From assembly GCA_031271805.1 (NCBI GenBank), contig JAISUX010000073.1:1-42766 (forward strand): a stretch of 42,766 nucleotides of DNA, given 5' to 3'. Source of the DNA: Tannerella sp. GTDB taxonomy: Bacteria > Bacteroidota > Bacteroidia > Bacteroidales > Tannerellaceae. This document shows positions 16,079 through 23,595 of the stretch, one piece after another. Position 1 is the first letter of the stretch. Each line of letters begins with the position of its first letter. The position numbers and the translations under genes are program-made. The notes beneath the pieces were generated by a model that was not told where the DNA came from, made no database searches, and saw nothing but the letters and a program-made list of their open reading frames with translations.

Positions 16079-17617
16079 TCAGAATCCGAAATCATTGATT
16101 TCCACGTCTTTGACCTCATCATCTTTAGGCTTCTCGGCAGTTTTGTGGATGGGGTTAGAGTGGACGATTATCGCCCTTTGGGGAACGACGGGGCAGATTG
16201 ATTCACAGCCACCGCAGCCTACACATATTTCCGGCTCAACCTGCGGGATGGTCAAGGTGCCTTTGTAAGGAACCATGTGGACGGCTTGTGTCGGACAGTG
16301 CTCCGAACATGCGCCACAATCTTTTTCGTCGGTTTTTACCACGCAGCGGTCGATGTAAAAATTTGCTACGCCTATCTGTATGACCTTTTTTTCGTCCTCG
16401 GAGATGGGCTTTATAGCGTCCGTAGGACATACATGCGCACATACGGTGCAGTTGAAATTGCAGTAACTGTCGATGTAGGACATATAGGGTTTGAGCATGT
16501 AGCCTAAGCCGTATTGCAGTCCGGCGGGTAGCAGAACTTTGCTCGGACACTGTACTACGCAAAGGTGGCAACCGGTACACAAGTCTTTGAAACGCTCAAT
16601 ATTTAGTGAGCCGGGAGGAATGACCGGCGTTGCCGACGGCTCGTCGGGAGCGTCTTGCGCACGCAGGGCGAGGGGAATACTTCCGGCTATTATCGCCGTC
16701 GATGCAAAGAACGAGCGGCGGCTCTCCGAAAAGTCGGCTTTAGAAGTTTTTTTGTTGAACACAGCTGTCGGGGCGAACCTGAATCCGAGGGCATCTTTGT
16801 TGCATGAAGACAGGCAGTTGAAGCACGACACGCACAGAGAGGCATCAGCCGCCCCATTCTTGGAATCTATTGCTTCGGCCTTGCATGACCGCTCGCAGAC
16901 GCCGCATTTGTTGCATCTGTTTTCGTCTATCGTGATACGGAACAGCGAATAGCGCGAGACGAGGCTCAATAGCGACCCGACAGGGCATATCGAATTGCAA
17001 AACAAACGCCCCCGGAAAAAGACCATTACGGCAAACGTTAAAAAGGCTATGATTGCCGCCGTGAGCGCGGCTGTGGAAATGCGTATCGACACGTTGTAGA
17101 GCGAATAATTCCCCGTCTTCGACAGTTCTTCGGCGAGGAGGTTATTGACCCAAACCGCTACCGGACGGAACAAGTTAGTCGCTATGCGCCCGAAATTGCT
17201 GTATGGATCGAGCAGCAGGCACAATTCCGTCAGACCGAAGCAGGCGAGGAGCGCCGTGATGCCCAAAATAACATATCTTAGTATGTTCGGAGGCTTGTGG
17301 TAACGAAAGCGCAAGGTTCCATTCTTCTTTTTCCTTCCGATGCAGGCTATGCGGTTGAGAATATCCTGTAAAATCCCTGCCGGACAAATAATTGAGCAAT
17401 AAAGCCGTCCGAAAAACAGCGTCAGCAGGAAGTAAATAATGAGCAACACTGCGGCGTAAGAGAAAATGGCCGGCGTCAATTGGATTTCGAGAAATCGTGC
17501 GACGGAATCCGGCAGTACGTCGCGGAAGTCAACGAAGATAAGCAATATCGGCGCGAAAACCGCTATCGCAAGTATTATCCTTAACACTTTCAGGACGTGG
17601 GGCGATTTTTTGCTCAT
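16079..17617 (-). CDS. Membrane polyferredoxin, NapH-like plus NapG-like fusion
   Basis: This 512-residue electron carrier has four membrane helices in two pairs (about 12-30, 48-70; 112-136, 181-201), each pair followed by a CxxxCP motif (Cys74/Cys78 and Cys207/Cys211), as in NapH/MauN. Two 4Fe-4S ferredoxin motifs follow (Cys235-Cys245 and Cys262-Cys272). A twin-arginine-like segment lies inside the chain (RRSFFASTAIIAGSIPLAL, about 300-318). Then come four NapG/MauM-like cluster motifs (Cys347-357, 386-397, 425-441, 465-475). It lies 1 base after the DUF362 gene. The likely role is passing electrons from the quinone pool to a periplasmic acceptor; the acceptor is unknown and no nap genes are nearby. 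Confidence 0.88.
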   Translation of the reverse strand: MSKKSPHVLKVLRIILAIAVFAPILLIFVDFRDVLPDSVARFLEIQLTPAIFSYAAVLLIIYFLLTLFFGRLYCSIICPAGILQDILNRIACIGRKKKNGTLRFRYHKPPNILRYVILGITALLACFGLTELCLLLDPYSNFGRIATNLFRPVAVWVNNLLAEELSKTGNYSLYNVSIRISTAALTAAIIAFLTFAVMVFFRGRLFCNSICPVGSLLSLVSRYSLFRITIDENRCNKCGVCERSCKAEAIDSKNGAADASLCVSCFNCLSSCNKDALGFRFAPTAVFNKKTSKADFSESRRSFFASTAIIAGSIPLALRAQDAPDEPSATPVIPPGSLNIERFKDLCTGCHLCVVQCPSKVLLPAGLQYGLGYMLKPYMSYIDSYCNFNCTVCAHVCPTDAIKPISEDEKKVIQIGVANFYIDRCVVKTDEKDCGACSEHCPTQAVHMVPYKGTLTIPQVEPEICVGCGGCESICPVVPQRAIIVHSNPIHKTAEKPKDDEVKDVEINDFGF

Positions 17618-17618
17618 C

Positions 17619-18560
17619 TTATATTTTTATCCTTTCGATTTTGAGATTTTTCAGGTCGGTAGTCCCGATGTTCAGGGATTGTCCGAAGCCGAGATGCTTG
17701 ACCGCTTCGATGTCAAGTTTCTTTACTTGATTGAACAACGACAGTGCGGCCGTATCAACGGCTATGATGTCTTTGCCGGCAATAAGCGACTTGGCGTTGT
17801 TTACGTCGGCTTTGCTTTTACCTTGCGGGCCGTTTTGGAACAACATGCGGTAGGAATCGACGATATTCAGCACCGGCTTTTTGTCCAACGTACAGAGGTC
17901 GGCAATACATTGTTGGAGGTCGTTTGAATGGAAGAACCGGCGATCCCAGACTATTCCCATCATGTTTTTCATTGAGCAGGATAACTTTGCGCCGCCGTGA
18001 TTTTTCAATACGGGGACATTTATCCATGCGTCGGCTTCGGCTATCGCGTCGTGAATCTTGGCCGACTTAAGCCTTACGCCGAGGGGCAATGAAATTTGTT
18101 TGGTGTAATATTTCTCGTCGTTGGCTGGGACTATTATTCCGCCCGCCGCCTTGACCGCCGCCTCAATGCCGCTTGTAGCATAGCATTTCGTCCATTCGTC
18201 GCATGTATGGTCGAAGACCGTAACCTTTGATGCGCCTGCTTCGCGGCATTTACGGACTAAGGCGCCGATGAGTTCGGGATTGGTGTTGACGGCCATCTCC
18301 GGCCCGCGATCCCAACCGATATTCGGTTTGATGACTATCTTTTGCCCTTTTTTGACGAAATTACCGATTCCGCCGAGCGCCTCTAATGCCCGGTCGAGCA
18401 TGACTTCCGGCTCCCCGCCCATAACGGCTACAATATCTGGCGCCGTTTCTACCGTAATCGTATTGGTTTTCAGGGCAGCAAACAAGCCGTCGAACTTCAA
18501 CGACATCGCAGCGCTTGTACCTATTAATGCACCTGTTTTAATAAACATCCTTCTTTCCAT
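17619..18560 (-). CDS. DUF362 domain protein with Tat-like signal
   Basis: The N-terminus of this 313-residue protein (MERRMFIKTGALIGTSAAM) looks like a twin-arginine signal. The DUF362 body has the opening VVMGGEPEVMLDRALEALGG, VIKPNIGW near residue 82, the VFDHTCDEW segment, and NVPVLKNHGGAKLSCSMKNMMG, the most conserved family stretch. Some DUF362 proteins carry a C-terminal ferredoxin domain; this one does not, but it is followed 1 base later by a polyferredoxin, so the redox part is supplied by the neighbour. The biochemical function of DUF362 is not established. A TATATTTG element 29 bases upstream of the start likely drives both genes. Confidence 0.88.
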   Translation of the reverse strand: MERRMFIKTGALIGTSAAMSLKFDGLFAALKTNTITVETAPDIVAVMGGEPEVMLDRALEALGGIGNFVKKGQKIVIKPNIGWDRGPEMAVNTNPELIGALVRKCREAGASKVTVFDHTCDEWTKCYATSGIEAAVKAAGGIIVPANDEKYYTKQISLPLGVRLKSAKIHDAIAEADAWINVPVLKNHGGAKLSCSMKNMMGIVWDRRFFHSNDLQQCIADLCTLDKKPVLNIVDSYRMLFQNGPQGKSKADVNNAKSLIAGKDIIAVDTAALSLFNQVKKLDIEAVKHLGFGQSLNIGTTDLKNLKIERIKI

Positions 18561-18588
18561 ATTGTTATTTCTTTTAAAATTACAACTG

Positions 18589-18596
18589 CAAATATA
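18589..18596 (-). promoter_or_regulatory. -7 element of the DUF362-polyferredoxin operon
   Basis: It reads TATATTTG on the minus strand and lies 28 bases before the ATG at 18560. Confidence 0.5.
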
Positions 18597-18670
18597 TACA
18601 TATTCTTTAAAATAATCCGTAAGTTTCGGATTAAAGAAGAAAAATATCCGATTAAAAGAGAAATTTTAAC

Positions 18671-18678
18671 TATCTTTG
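18671..18678 (+). promoter_or_regulatory. -7 element of the second beta-barrel gene
   Basis: TATCTTTG lies only 24 bases before the ATG at 18703. The expected transcript leader is therefore about 10 bases. It also rules out an in-frame TTG inside the element as start codon. Confidence 0.65.
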
Positions 18679-18702
18679 CGCCTCAAAATCTTATATAATA
18701 TA

Positions 18703-21417
18703 ATGAAGTTTAAATGTCTGATTACGGCATTATGCTGTATTTCAATGATTAATGTTGCGGCGCAAACGGCGTTGATAAAAGGTCGATTGATTGAGGCCGA
18801 CACTCGCGAAGCTGTAGGCGTTGCGGATGTTTTGCTGCTTAAGCGTAGTAGCGGTAATATCGAAAAGCCTGTCGCTAATTCCGTACCTGATTCGGAGGGA
18901 CGATTCGAACTTGCCAAGATTGCCGTGGGAGATTATTTACTGATGATAAAACTTATCGGTTATGATCCTTTTACTAAGGAATTACAACTTAAGGACGGGG
19001 AGATTGCAGATGTTGGGATTATCGAACTTAAGCCTCTTGAAATAGGTCTGGCGGAGGTCGAAGTAGTTGCGCAAAAGAAACAGATTATATATAAACTCGA
19101 CAGGAAAGTTATTGAAGCCTCTTCGAGCCTTTTGGCTTCCGGCGGGACGGCTGTGGATATCTTGGAGAACACTCCCTCAATAAGGGTGGATGCCGAGGGA
19201 GAGGTTACTTTTAGGGGCAGTAGCGGCTTTGCGGTATATATTGACGGCAAGCCGAGCGTTTTTAGCGGCACCCAGGCTTTGCAGCAGATTCCGTCGGGGC
19301 AGATTGAAAACATAGAAATCATAACCACACCTTCGGCGCGAAACGATACCGAAGGCGATGTGGGGATAATAAATATCATTACCAAAAAGAACCTCCGGCA
19401 GGGCTTGAGCGGAATGGTGAACGTGTCGGGGAACTTGGCCAAGACTAAGTCCGTTGATTTTTTGATAAGCAATCAGTTGATACATTCACGCTGGTATGTC
19501 GGCGGCAACTGGATGGACAGGATGTTGAGGAGTGATTTCGACCAGGACAAGACTACGGTCGTCGATGCCGACGCCGAAACAGCGCAGGATATGATTAATA
19601 ACGCCTCCGGAATCGTTATACTGCCTCAACCGGTCATTCCGGTTACCGACCCTCCCGGCACGGAAAACGAGGCAAACGATATGACTAATCGGTACAGGCT
19701 CAAAACTCGCTCGCGAAGCAATGGGCCGAGGGTAAGTGATAATTTCAGTTACTCGATCAAGGCAGGGTATGCCTACAGTTTGCCTCGGACAGAGCTGTCG
19801 CTTGACCTTGAAGGCGGTTATGCCGGGCGCTGGCGTCGCGGAGACCTTGACTACAGTGAGGAACAGACCTTACTCGTTGCCGACGGAGTATCTTGGAGTA
19901 GTGTAGTTACCGAAAATAAGACCTATTTCAGCCGTGATTACTACAACATTGACCAAACATTCATGACAATTACCCTCAGCGCCGACCACCGTTTCAATGA
20001 CCAAGGTCATAAGGTCAGTTTCTTAGGATATTATAAACCCGCAATTGATGCTATGGAGTATTTTCAGAGCGACCTGTTCGACGGCGGAATTGATAAAAAT
20101 AAGTTAGGTAACCCATACAATGTCTTCAAAGAAGCCGAAAAGAACTATTTTGCAACTGAAGAAAAGGGACTTCCGAGCCATTTTACCCCCGCTAACGCTT
20201 ACGAAAACCAGCATCGGCAAATGGGACACCGTGCGTACGAGTACGAAAGCAAGCCGACCGTTCGATTGAACCTTGATTACGTCTTACCTTACAGTAAAAC
20301 AGGACGTTTTGAGGCCGGTTACCAGTATTATTCATATCTCGAAGACGGCGACTACAGCATGGAATTTTGGGAACCCTCGGAAAACGCTTTCCTCTTCCGT
20401 AAGGACGACGCCATATACGACAACGATTTCTATTTCCGCTTCAGCATCAATTCCCTTTATGCCATTTATGCCAACGTTTATAAGTCTTTCAGCTATCAGA
20501 TCGGCCTAAGAGGCGAGCATACTTACAGGGCGCTGAAGACCAACGTCCCCGGCGCGAGCAGGACTTACAACCAGTTTCACGCCTTCCCGTCGGCGCACGT
20601 CGGTTGGAACCTTCCGGCGGAGCAACAACTCCTTGCCTCGTACTCGCGACGCATCACCCGCCCGCAACTTTTCTATATGGAGCCTTATATTACCTATCGT
20701 GACTTCTACTCGGCCGAGCGGGGAAATCCCGACATACAAAATGAGTTTATCAACTCCTTTGAAATAAACTACAAAAAGAACCTCGGCAATAATACAATCG
20801 CCTCGACATTGTTTCACCGCAACCGCACGAACAAGATAGAACGCCTCAGGGTGCCTTACACATCAGCCATAAGAGCCGGTGTGACGCTTGACTCAATGGC
20901 AAATGTGGGCGACGACTACTCTACAGGCATCGAAATAAACTCACAGTGGCAGCTCCGGCGGTGGTGGAACATGACCCTCAACGGCAGTTTGTATAATTAT
21001 AAGGTGAACAACAAGCTCAAATCGGCCGGCGGAACCGACGAGACAAGCCGCAATTATGATATCTTGCTCAGCAACAGCCTTGCGGCAAGCAAAACGACCC
21101 GTATCCAGGTTGACGGCAACTTTGTGGGGCCGTCCGTAACGACCCAGGGACGGACGGAGCAGTTCTGGTACGTCAACCTGTCCGTCCGCCAACAATTTCT
21201 CCGCTCGCGTAACCTCACCGCAACCCTTGCCCTGCGCGATGCCTTCAATACAGCACGATACAATAGCCACATCACAACCTCGACACTCGAATCCGTGACG
21301 CGCATACGGCCGTTCTATCCATTGCTCTCGCTTTCGCTATCTTACATATTTAATAATTACAAGACGAAAACCTCCCAAGACGCCGACCGGGATCTGTTCG
21401 AAGGCGTCAATCATTAA
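18703..21417 (+). CDS. Outer-membrane beta-barrel protein with CarboxypepD_reg domain (second copy)
   Basis: I start this 904-residue protein at ATG 18703, since the -7 promoter element overlaps the upstream in-frame TTG. A Sec signal (residues 1-19, ending VAAQ) precedes a carboxypeptidase-regulatory-like domain (about 22-100), then a plug-like domain with SSSLLASGGTAVDILENTPS, VYIDGKPSVFSG and IENIEIITTPSARNDTEGDVGIINIITKK. The rest is an OMP_b-brl_3 / TonB-receptor-like barrel, with a terminal strand PLLSLSLSYIFNNYK before a 15-residue hydrophilic tail. It shares architecture but little sequence with the protein at 5292-8111. No SusD-like or TonB gene is adjacent; the ligand is unknown. 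Confidence 0.9.
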   Translation: MKFKCLITALCCISMINVAAQTALIKGRLIEADTREAVGVADVLLLKRSSGNIEKPVANSVPDSEGRFELAKIAVGDYLLMIKLIGYDPFTKELQLKDGEIADVGIIELKPLEIGLAEVEVVAQKKQIIYKLDRKVIEASSSLLASGGTAVDILENTPSIRVDAEGEVTFRGSSGFAVYIDGKPSVFSGTQALQQIPSGQIENIEIITTPSARNDTEGDVGIINIITKKNLRQGLSGMVNVSGNLAKTKSVDFLISNQLIHSRWYVGGNWMDRMLRSDFDQDKTTVVDADAETAQDMINNASGIVILPQPVIPVTDPPGTENEANDMTNRYRLKTRSRSNGPRVSDNFSYSIKAGYAYSLPRTELSLDLEGGYAGRWRRGDLDYSEEQTLLVADGVSWSSVVTENKTYFSRDYYNIDQTFMTITLSADHRFNDQGHKVSFLGYYKPAIDAMEYFQSDLFDGGIDKNKLGNPYNVFKEAEKNYFATEEKGLPSHFTPANAYENQHRQMGHRAYEYESKPTVRLNLDYVLPYSKTGRFEAGYQYYSYLEDGDYSMEFWEPSENAFLFRKDDAIYDNDFYFRFSINSLYAIYANVYKSFSYQIGLRGEHTYRALKTNVPGASRTYNQFHAFPSAHVGWNLPAEQQLLASYSRRITRPQLFYMEPYITYRDFYSAERGNPDIQNEFINSFEINYKKNLGNNTIASTLFHRNRTNKIERLRVPYTSAIRAGVTLDSMANVGDDYSTGIEINSQWQLRRWWNMTLNGSLYNYKVNNKLKSAGGTDETSRNYDILLSNSLAASKTTRIQVDGNFVGPSVTTQGRTEQFWYVNLSVRQQFLRSRNLTATLALRDAFNTARYNSHITTSTLESVTRIRPFYPLLSLSLSYIFNNYKTKTSQDADRDLFEGVNH

Positions 21418-21430
21418 ATATATTCTATTT

Positions 21431-21532
21431 TCAGAAGTCATTAGGAATGATTATCAAAACCGGATTCTGGTCTTCTGTAGTAAACCGGATCAGTCCGGCG
21501 ACATCCTTTTGCTGCTCCAGGGTAAGAATTGG
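21431..21532 (-). pseudogene. Possible relic: 33-codon protein-like fragment
   Basis: On the minus strand an open stretch of about 33 codons reads like a natural C-terminus (LTLEQQKDVAGLIRF, then QNPVLIIIPNDF and TGA) but has an in-frame stop just before it and no start. It may be the remains of a lost gene or chance; I cannot assign a family. Confidence 0.25.
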
Positions 21533-21549
21533 TTAAAAACCAATAAAAT
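21528..21549 (+). terminator. Weak hairpin upstream of the LytTR gene
   Basis: ATTGGTT and AACCAAT form a 7-bp stem with a three-base loop, followed by AAAATTTTT. It lies 110 bases after the beta-barrel stop and just before the LytTR promoter, so it may insulate that promoter. The stem is AT-rich, so this is weak. Confidence 0.4.
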
Positions 21550-21581
21550 TTTTGTCGAATCAATGAAAAAACTTACCTTTG
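21550..21581 (+). promoter_or_regulatory. LytTR gene promoter with operator-like 11-mer
   Basis: A TTTTG (21550-21554) and TACCTTTG (21574-21581) are spaced about 19 bases apart. Between them lies GTCGAATCAAT (21554-21564), which recurs exactly at the same place in the promoter of the downstream acidic-protein/PP2C operon (22752-22762). Confidence 0.65.
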
Positions 21582-21631
21582 CACACTTGAACATTGATTA
21601 TTAATAAAAAAGAAGTAATATTACCATTCAA

Positions 21632-22015
21632 ATGGATAAATATTTGATGATAAAGACAAGGGATGAGATGCTTAGAATCAAAGTTGAGCACATCTTGTAT
21701 TTTGAGGCCGATAGAAACTATACCAAACTGCTTCTTTCTCAAGGCATTCAGTTTACTTTTGCCGTGAATATAGGGAAAGTAGAGGAGATGTTGGTCTCGC
21801 AGTTAACCGAGCCGAACACGATACTTATTCGTGTCGGCAAAAGCCACATAGTCAATAAAGATCATATCTTGCAAATAAACTTACCGAAGCAGAAACTGCT
21901 GCTTTTGGCCGACGAGGGCAAACCGCGTGAATTGATCATCCCTAAAGAGCCTTTGAGGGCGCTGAAGGATTCTTTGGAAGCCGAAGTTCAAGGCGGGGGA
22001 AAGGATATTGATTAA
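21632..22015 (+). CDS. Stand-alone LytTR DNA-binding protein
   Basis: This 127-residue protein consists of a single LytTR domain. Landmarks are the early strand ILYFEADRNYTKLLL, the ILIRVGKSHIVNKDHI segment (family pattern F-RVHRS-IVN---I) and the final basic/hydrophobic strand. No receiver domain or membrane segment precedes it, so its activity must be set by something other than direct phosphorylation of an attached receiver: expression level, partner binding, or perhaps Thr phosphorylation by the nearby kinase (inference). The next gene (FHA protein) begins 15 bases downstream. Direct repeats with LytTR-like geometry lie at 22673-22702 and 14502-14531, making this protein the obvious candidate to bind them. 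Confidence 0.9.
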   Translation: MDKYLMIKTRDEMLRIKVEHILYFEADRNYTKLLLSQGIQFTFAVNIGKVEEMLVSQLTEPNTILIRVGKSHIVNKDHILQINLPKQKLLLLADEGKPRELIIPKEPLRALKDSLEAEVQGGGKDID

Positions 22016-22030
22016 CAATTGCTTATCGAA

Positions 22031-22684
22031 ATGGAAATAAAGATTGGAAAAGCAAACGATAATACATTAATAATAGACCGCCCGGAAGTGAGTCGGCATC
22101 ATGCCGTATTGACCGAAGACGAAACAGGCGCCTTGCTGCTCCGAGACCTCGGTTCGACAAATGGCACGTTTGTCAATAACGATCAGATACTCAATAAGAT
22201 AGTTGAAGCCGAAGATATGATTTCGTTCGGCTCGGACTATGCCATTTCGATATTGGATATACTCAAGAGCGACAATGATTACAGTATTCAGTTCGGCAGC
22301 CTGAAAGAGGTATATGACACTTATGTCAATGAAAAGATACATATTCAATCGTCGAACCAGTTCAAAACCCGTCTCTTCCAGTCGCTGCCGTTTGCCGTGA
22401 TCGGCGTTGTAGGTATCGTTCTCGGCTTTACCGGTCATACCAACAGGGGGCTTTTCATCTTTAGTTTCGTCCTTGCCGTTCTTGCGCCGACGATAGGGAT
22501 TTATTTCGGCGCGAGGCAAGCCGCAAAGATTCCCGCGCTGATACAAGACCTTACCAATCAGTTTAAAATAGACTATGTATGCCCCAAATGCGGCACTTTC
22601 CTCGGCGAAATACCATACGAATCATTGAGTAACAAAAAGGTATGCCCTGTGTCCACCTGCAAAGCCAAATGGATTCGTACATGA
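22031..22684 (+). CDS. FHA domain membrane protein with C-terminal zinc ribbon
   Basis: The 217-residue product starts at ATG 22031 (an in-frame TTG 12 bases earlier was rejected). The N-terminal FHA domain (about 1-80) keeps the phosphothreonine-binding residues: Gly6, Ser21-Arg22-His23-His24, and STNGT (Ser42, Asn44, Gly45). Two membrane helices follow (about 118-134 and 140-160). A C-terminal zinc ribbon has CPKC (Cys184, Cys187) and a second pair, Cys205 and Cys210. Both soluble ends should face the cytoplasm. The probable role is a membrane docking site for a protein phosphorylated by the Thr kinase encoded 1.8 kb downstream. It is likely co-transcribed with the LytTR gene. Confidence 0.9.
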   Translation: MEIKIGKANDNTLIIDRPEVSRHHAVLTEDETGALLLRDLGSTNGTFVNNDQILNKIVEAEDMISFGSDYAISILDILKSDNDYSIQFGSLKEVYDTYVNEKIHIQSSNQFKTRLFQSLPFAVIGVVGIVLGFTGHTNRGLFIFSFVLAVLAPTIGIYFGARQAAKIPALIQDLTNQFKIDYVCPKCGTFLGEIPYESLSNKKVCPVSTCKAKWIRT

Positions 22685-22702
22685 AAACATGAAATTCGTA
22701 CA
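22673..22702 (+). promoter_or_regulatory. 9-bp direct repeats, 12-bp spacer (candidate LytTR site)
   Basis: ATTCGTACA occurs at 22673-22681 (overlapping the end of the FHA gene) and at 22694-22702, a 21-base period. The reverse complement shares the core GTACGAA with the repeats in front of the zeta-ATPase gene, which have exactly the same spacing. A further TACGAAA lies at 22729-22735. Confidence 0.5.
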
Positions 22703-22751
22703 ATAATCCCCCGACTTTGTCCGTTCTATACGAAAAGTTTGCGGCGAGAAG

Positions 22752-22781
22752 GTCGAATCAATAAAAATCGTCCTATCTTTG
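22752..22781 (+). promoter_or_regulatory. Promoter of the acidic protein / FHA / PP2C operon
   Basis: TATCTTTG at 22774-22781 is followed 36 bases later by the ATG. Eleven bases upstream ends GTCGAATCAAT (22752-22762), identical to the 11-mer in the LytTR promoter. A TTTG at 22738-22741 is too distant to be a standard -33 element, so the promoter may need an activator. Confidence 0.6.
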
Positions 22782-22816
22782 CAGCGTGAATATTAATATA
22801 ATAATATATAATAGGT

Positions 22817-23077
22817 ATGAAAGATGAATATACATTCGTTACGTTAGATAACGATTTATTGACTACAGGTGATGCCGTTTTCGTTGACATTGACGAAGAT
22901 TATGACATGGACTTCGTTCATATCGACGATTCTTACGGTGTGGATATGCAGCAAGACGTAGAATTTGGCGACAATTCCGACTTCATCGTATTGGATGACG
23001 CCGATATGTTCAATGATTTCGATGTTGATGCTTATTCTTCGGATATTAATGAAATAGACGTTTCGATTATAGTATGA
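22817..23077 (+). CDS. Extremely acidic 86-residue protein, unknown function
   Basis: I recognise no family. By my count 23 Asp and 4 Glu stand against one Lys, one His and no Arg, so the protein is strongly anionic. Threonines cluster at the N-terminus (TFVT, LLTTGD) next to acidic residues. The rest is a run of short hydrophobic-acidic alternations (VDIDEDYDMDF, VLDDADMFNDFDVDAY) reminiscent of Ca2+-loop DxDxD spacing but without the glycines. It starts 36 bases after a strong -7 element, and its stop overlaps the start of the zinc-ribbon/FHA gene (ATGA), so it is almost certainly expressed. Inference: it could be the phosphothreonine substrate that the FHA proteins read, or an acidic inhibitor/metal binder. 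Confidence 0.82.
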   Translation: MKDEYTFVTLDNDLLTTGDAVFVDIDEDYDMDFVHIDDSYGVDMQQDVEFGDNSDFIVLDDADMFNDFDVDAYSSDINEIDVSIIV

Positions 23078-23592
23078 TTTCGGTTAAATGCCCTCATTGC
23101 AAAGTCGGACTAAAAGTGGATGAGAACAAGATCCCGCAAGGAATAGTCTCATTCAAATGTCCGAAATGTAAACAGGATATACCGATATCGTATCTTGACC
23201 AAAAGTTAAGTCAGGAAAATCCTGACACAGTAGTTTTGTCTTCAAGAACGAAAAAAAACGAGATAGGTCGTTTAACAGTTCTTGCAACTCCTGACACCCC
23301 GCGTCAGGAATTTCAGTTGAGTGAAGGAAAGGGGATTATTGGTCGTAAGGCGAAAGCCTCTACGGCCAATATTTGTATAGAGACAGGCGATAAGACGATG
23401 AGTCGCACCCATGCCTGTATTGAAGTCAGGAAAAATCCTAAAGGCAGCGGATATTATCATTGCCTGTCGGACAATAATAGTAAAAATCATACGTTATATA
23501 ATGGAAAATGTATTGTGGACGGAGAAATCGTGATTTTGAAAGACAATGACGAGTTTGTATTAGGAAGCACGACAATCCGCTTTAACGAGTAA
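23074..23592 (+). CDS. Zinc-ribbon plus FHA domain protein
   Basis: An N-terminal MJ0042-type zinc ribbon (Cys6, Cys9, Cys29, Cys32; residues 1-36) is joined by a Ser/Thr-containing linker (DTVVLSSRTKK) to an FHA domain (about 64-172) with Gly90-Arg91, Ser110-Arg111-His113 and the LYNGKCI loop standing in for the usual NGT. The linker's DTVVL may itself be phosphorylated (inference). No membrane segment is seen, so it is cytoplasmic. Translationally coupled to the acidic protein upstream; the PP2C gene begins 3 bases after its stop. The layout suggests an adaptor that brings a phosphorylated partner to the phosphatase or to the membrane FHA protein. Confidence 0.9.
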   Translation: MISVKCPHCKVGLKVDENKIPQGIVSFKCPKCKQDIPISYLDQKLSQENPDTVVLSSRTKKNEIGRLTVLATPDTPRQEFQLSEGKGIIGRKAKASTANICIETGDKTMSRTHACIEVRKNPKGSGYYHCLSDNNSKNHTLYNGKCIVDGEIVILKDNDEFVLGSTTIRFNE

Positions 23593-23595
23593 AAC

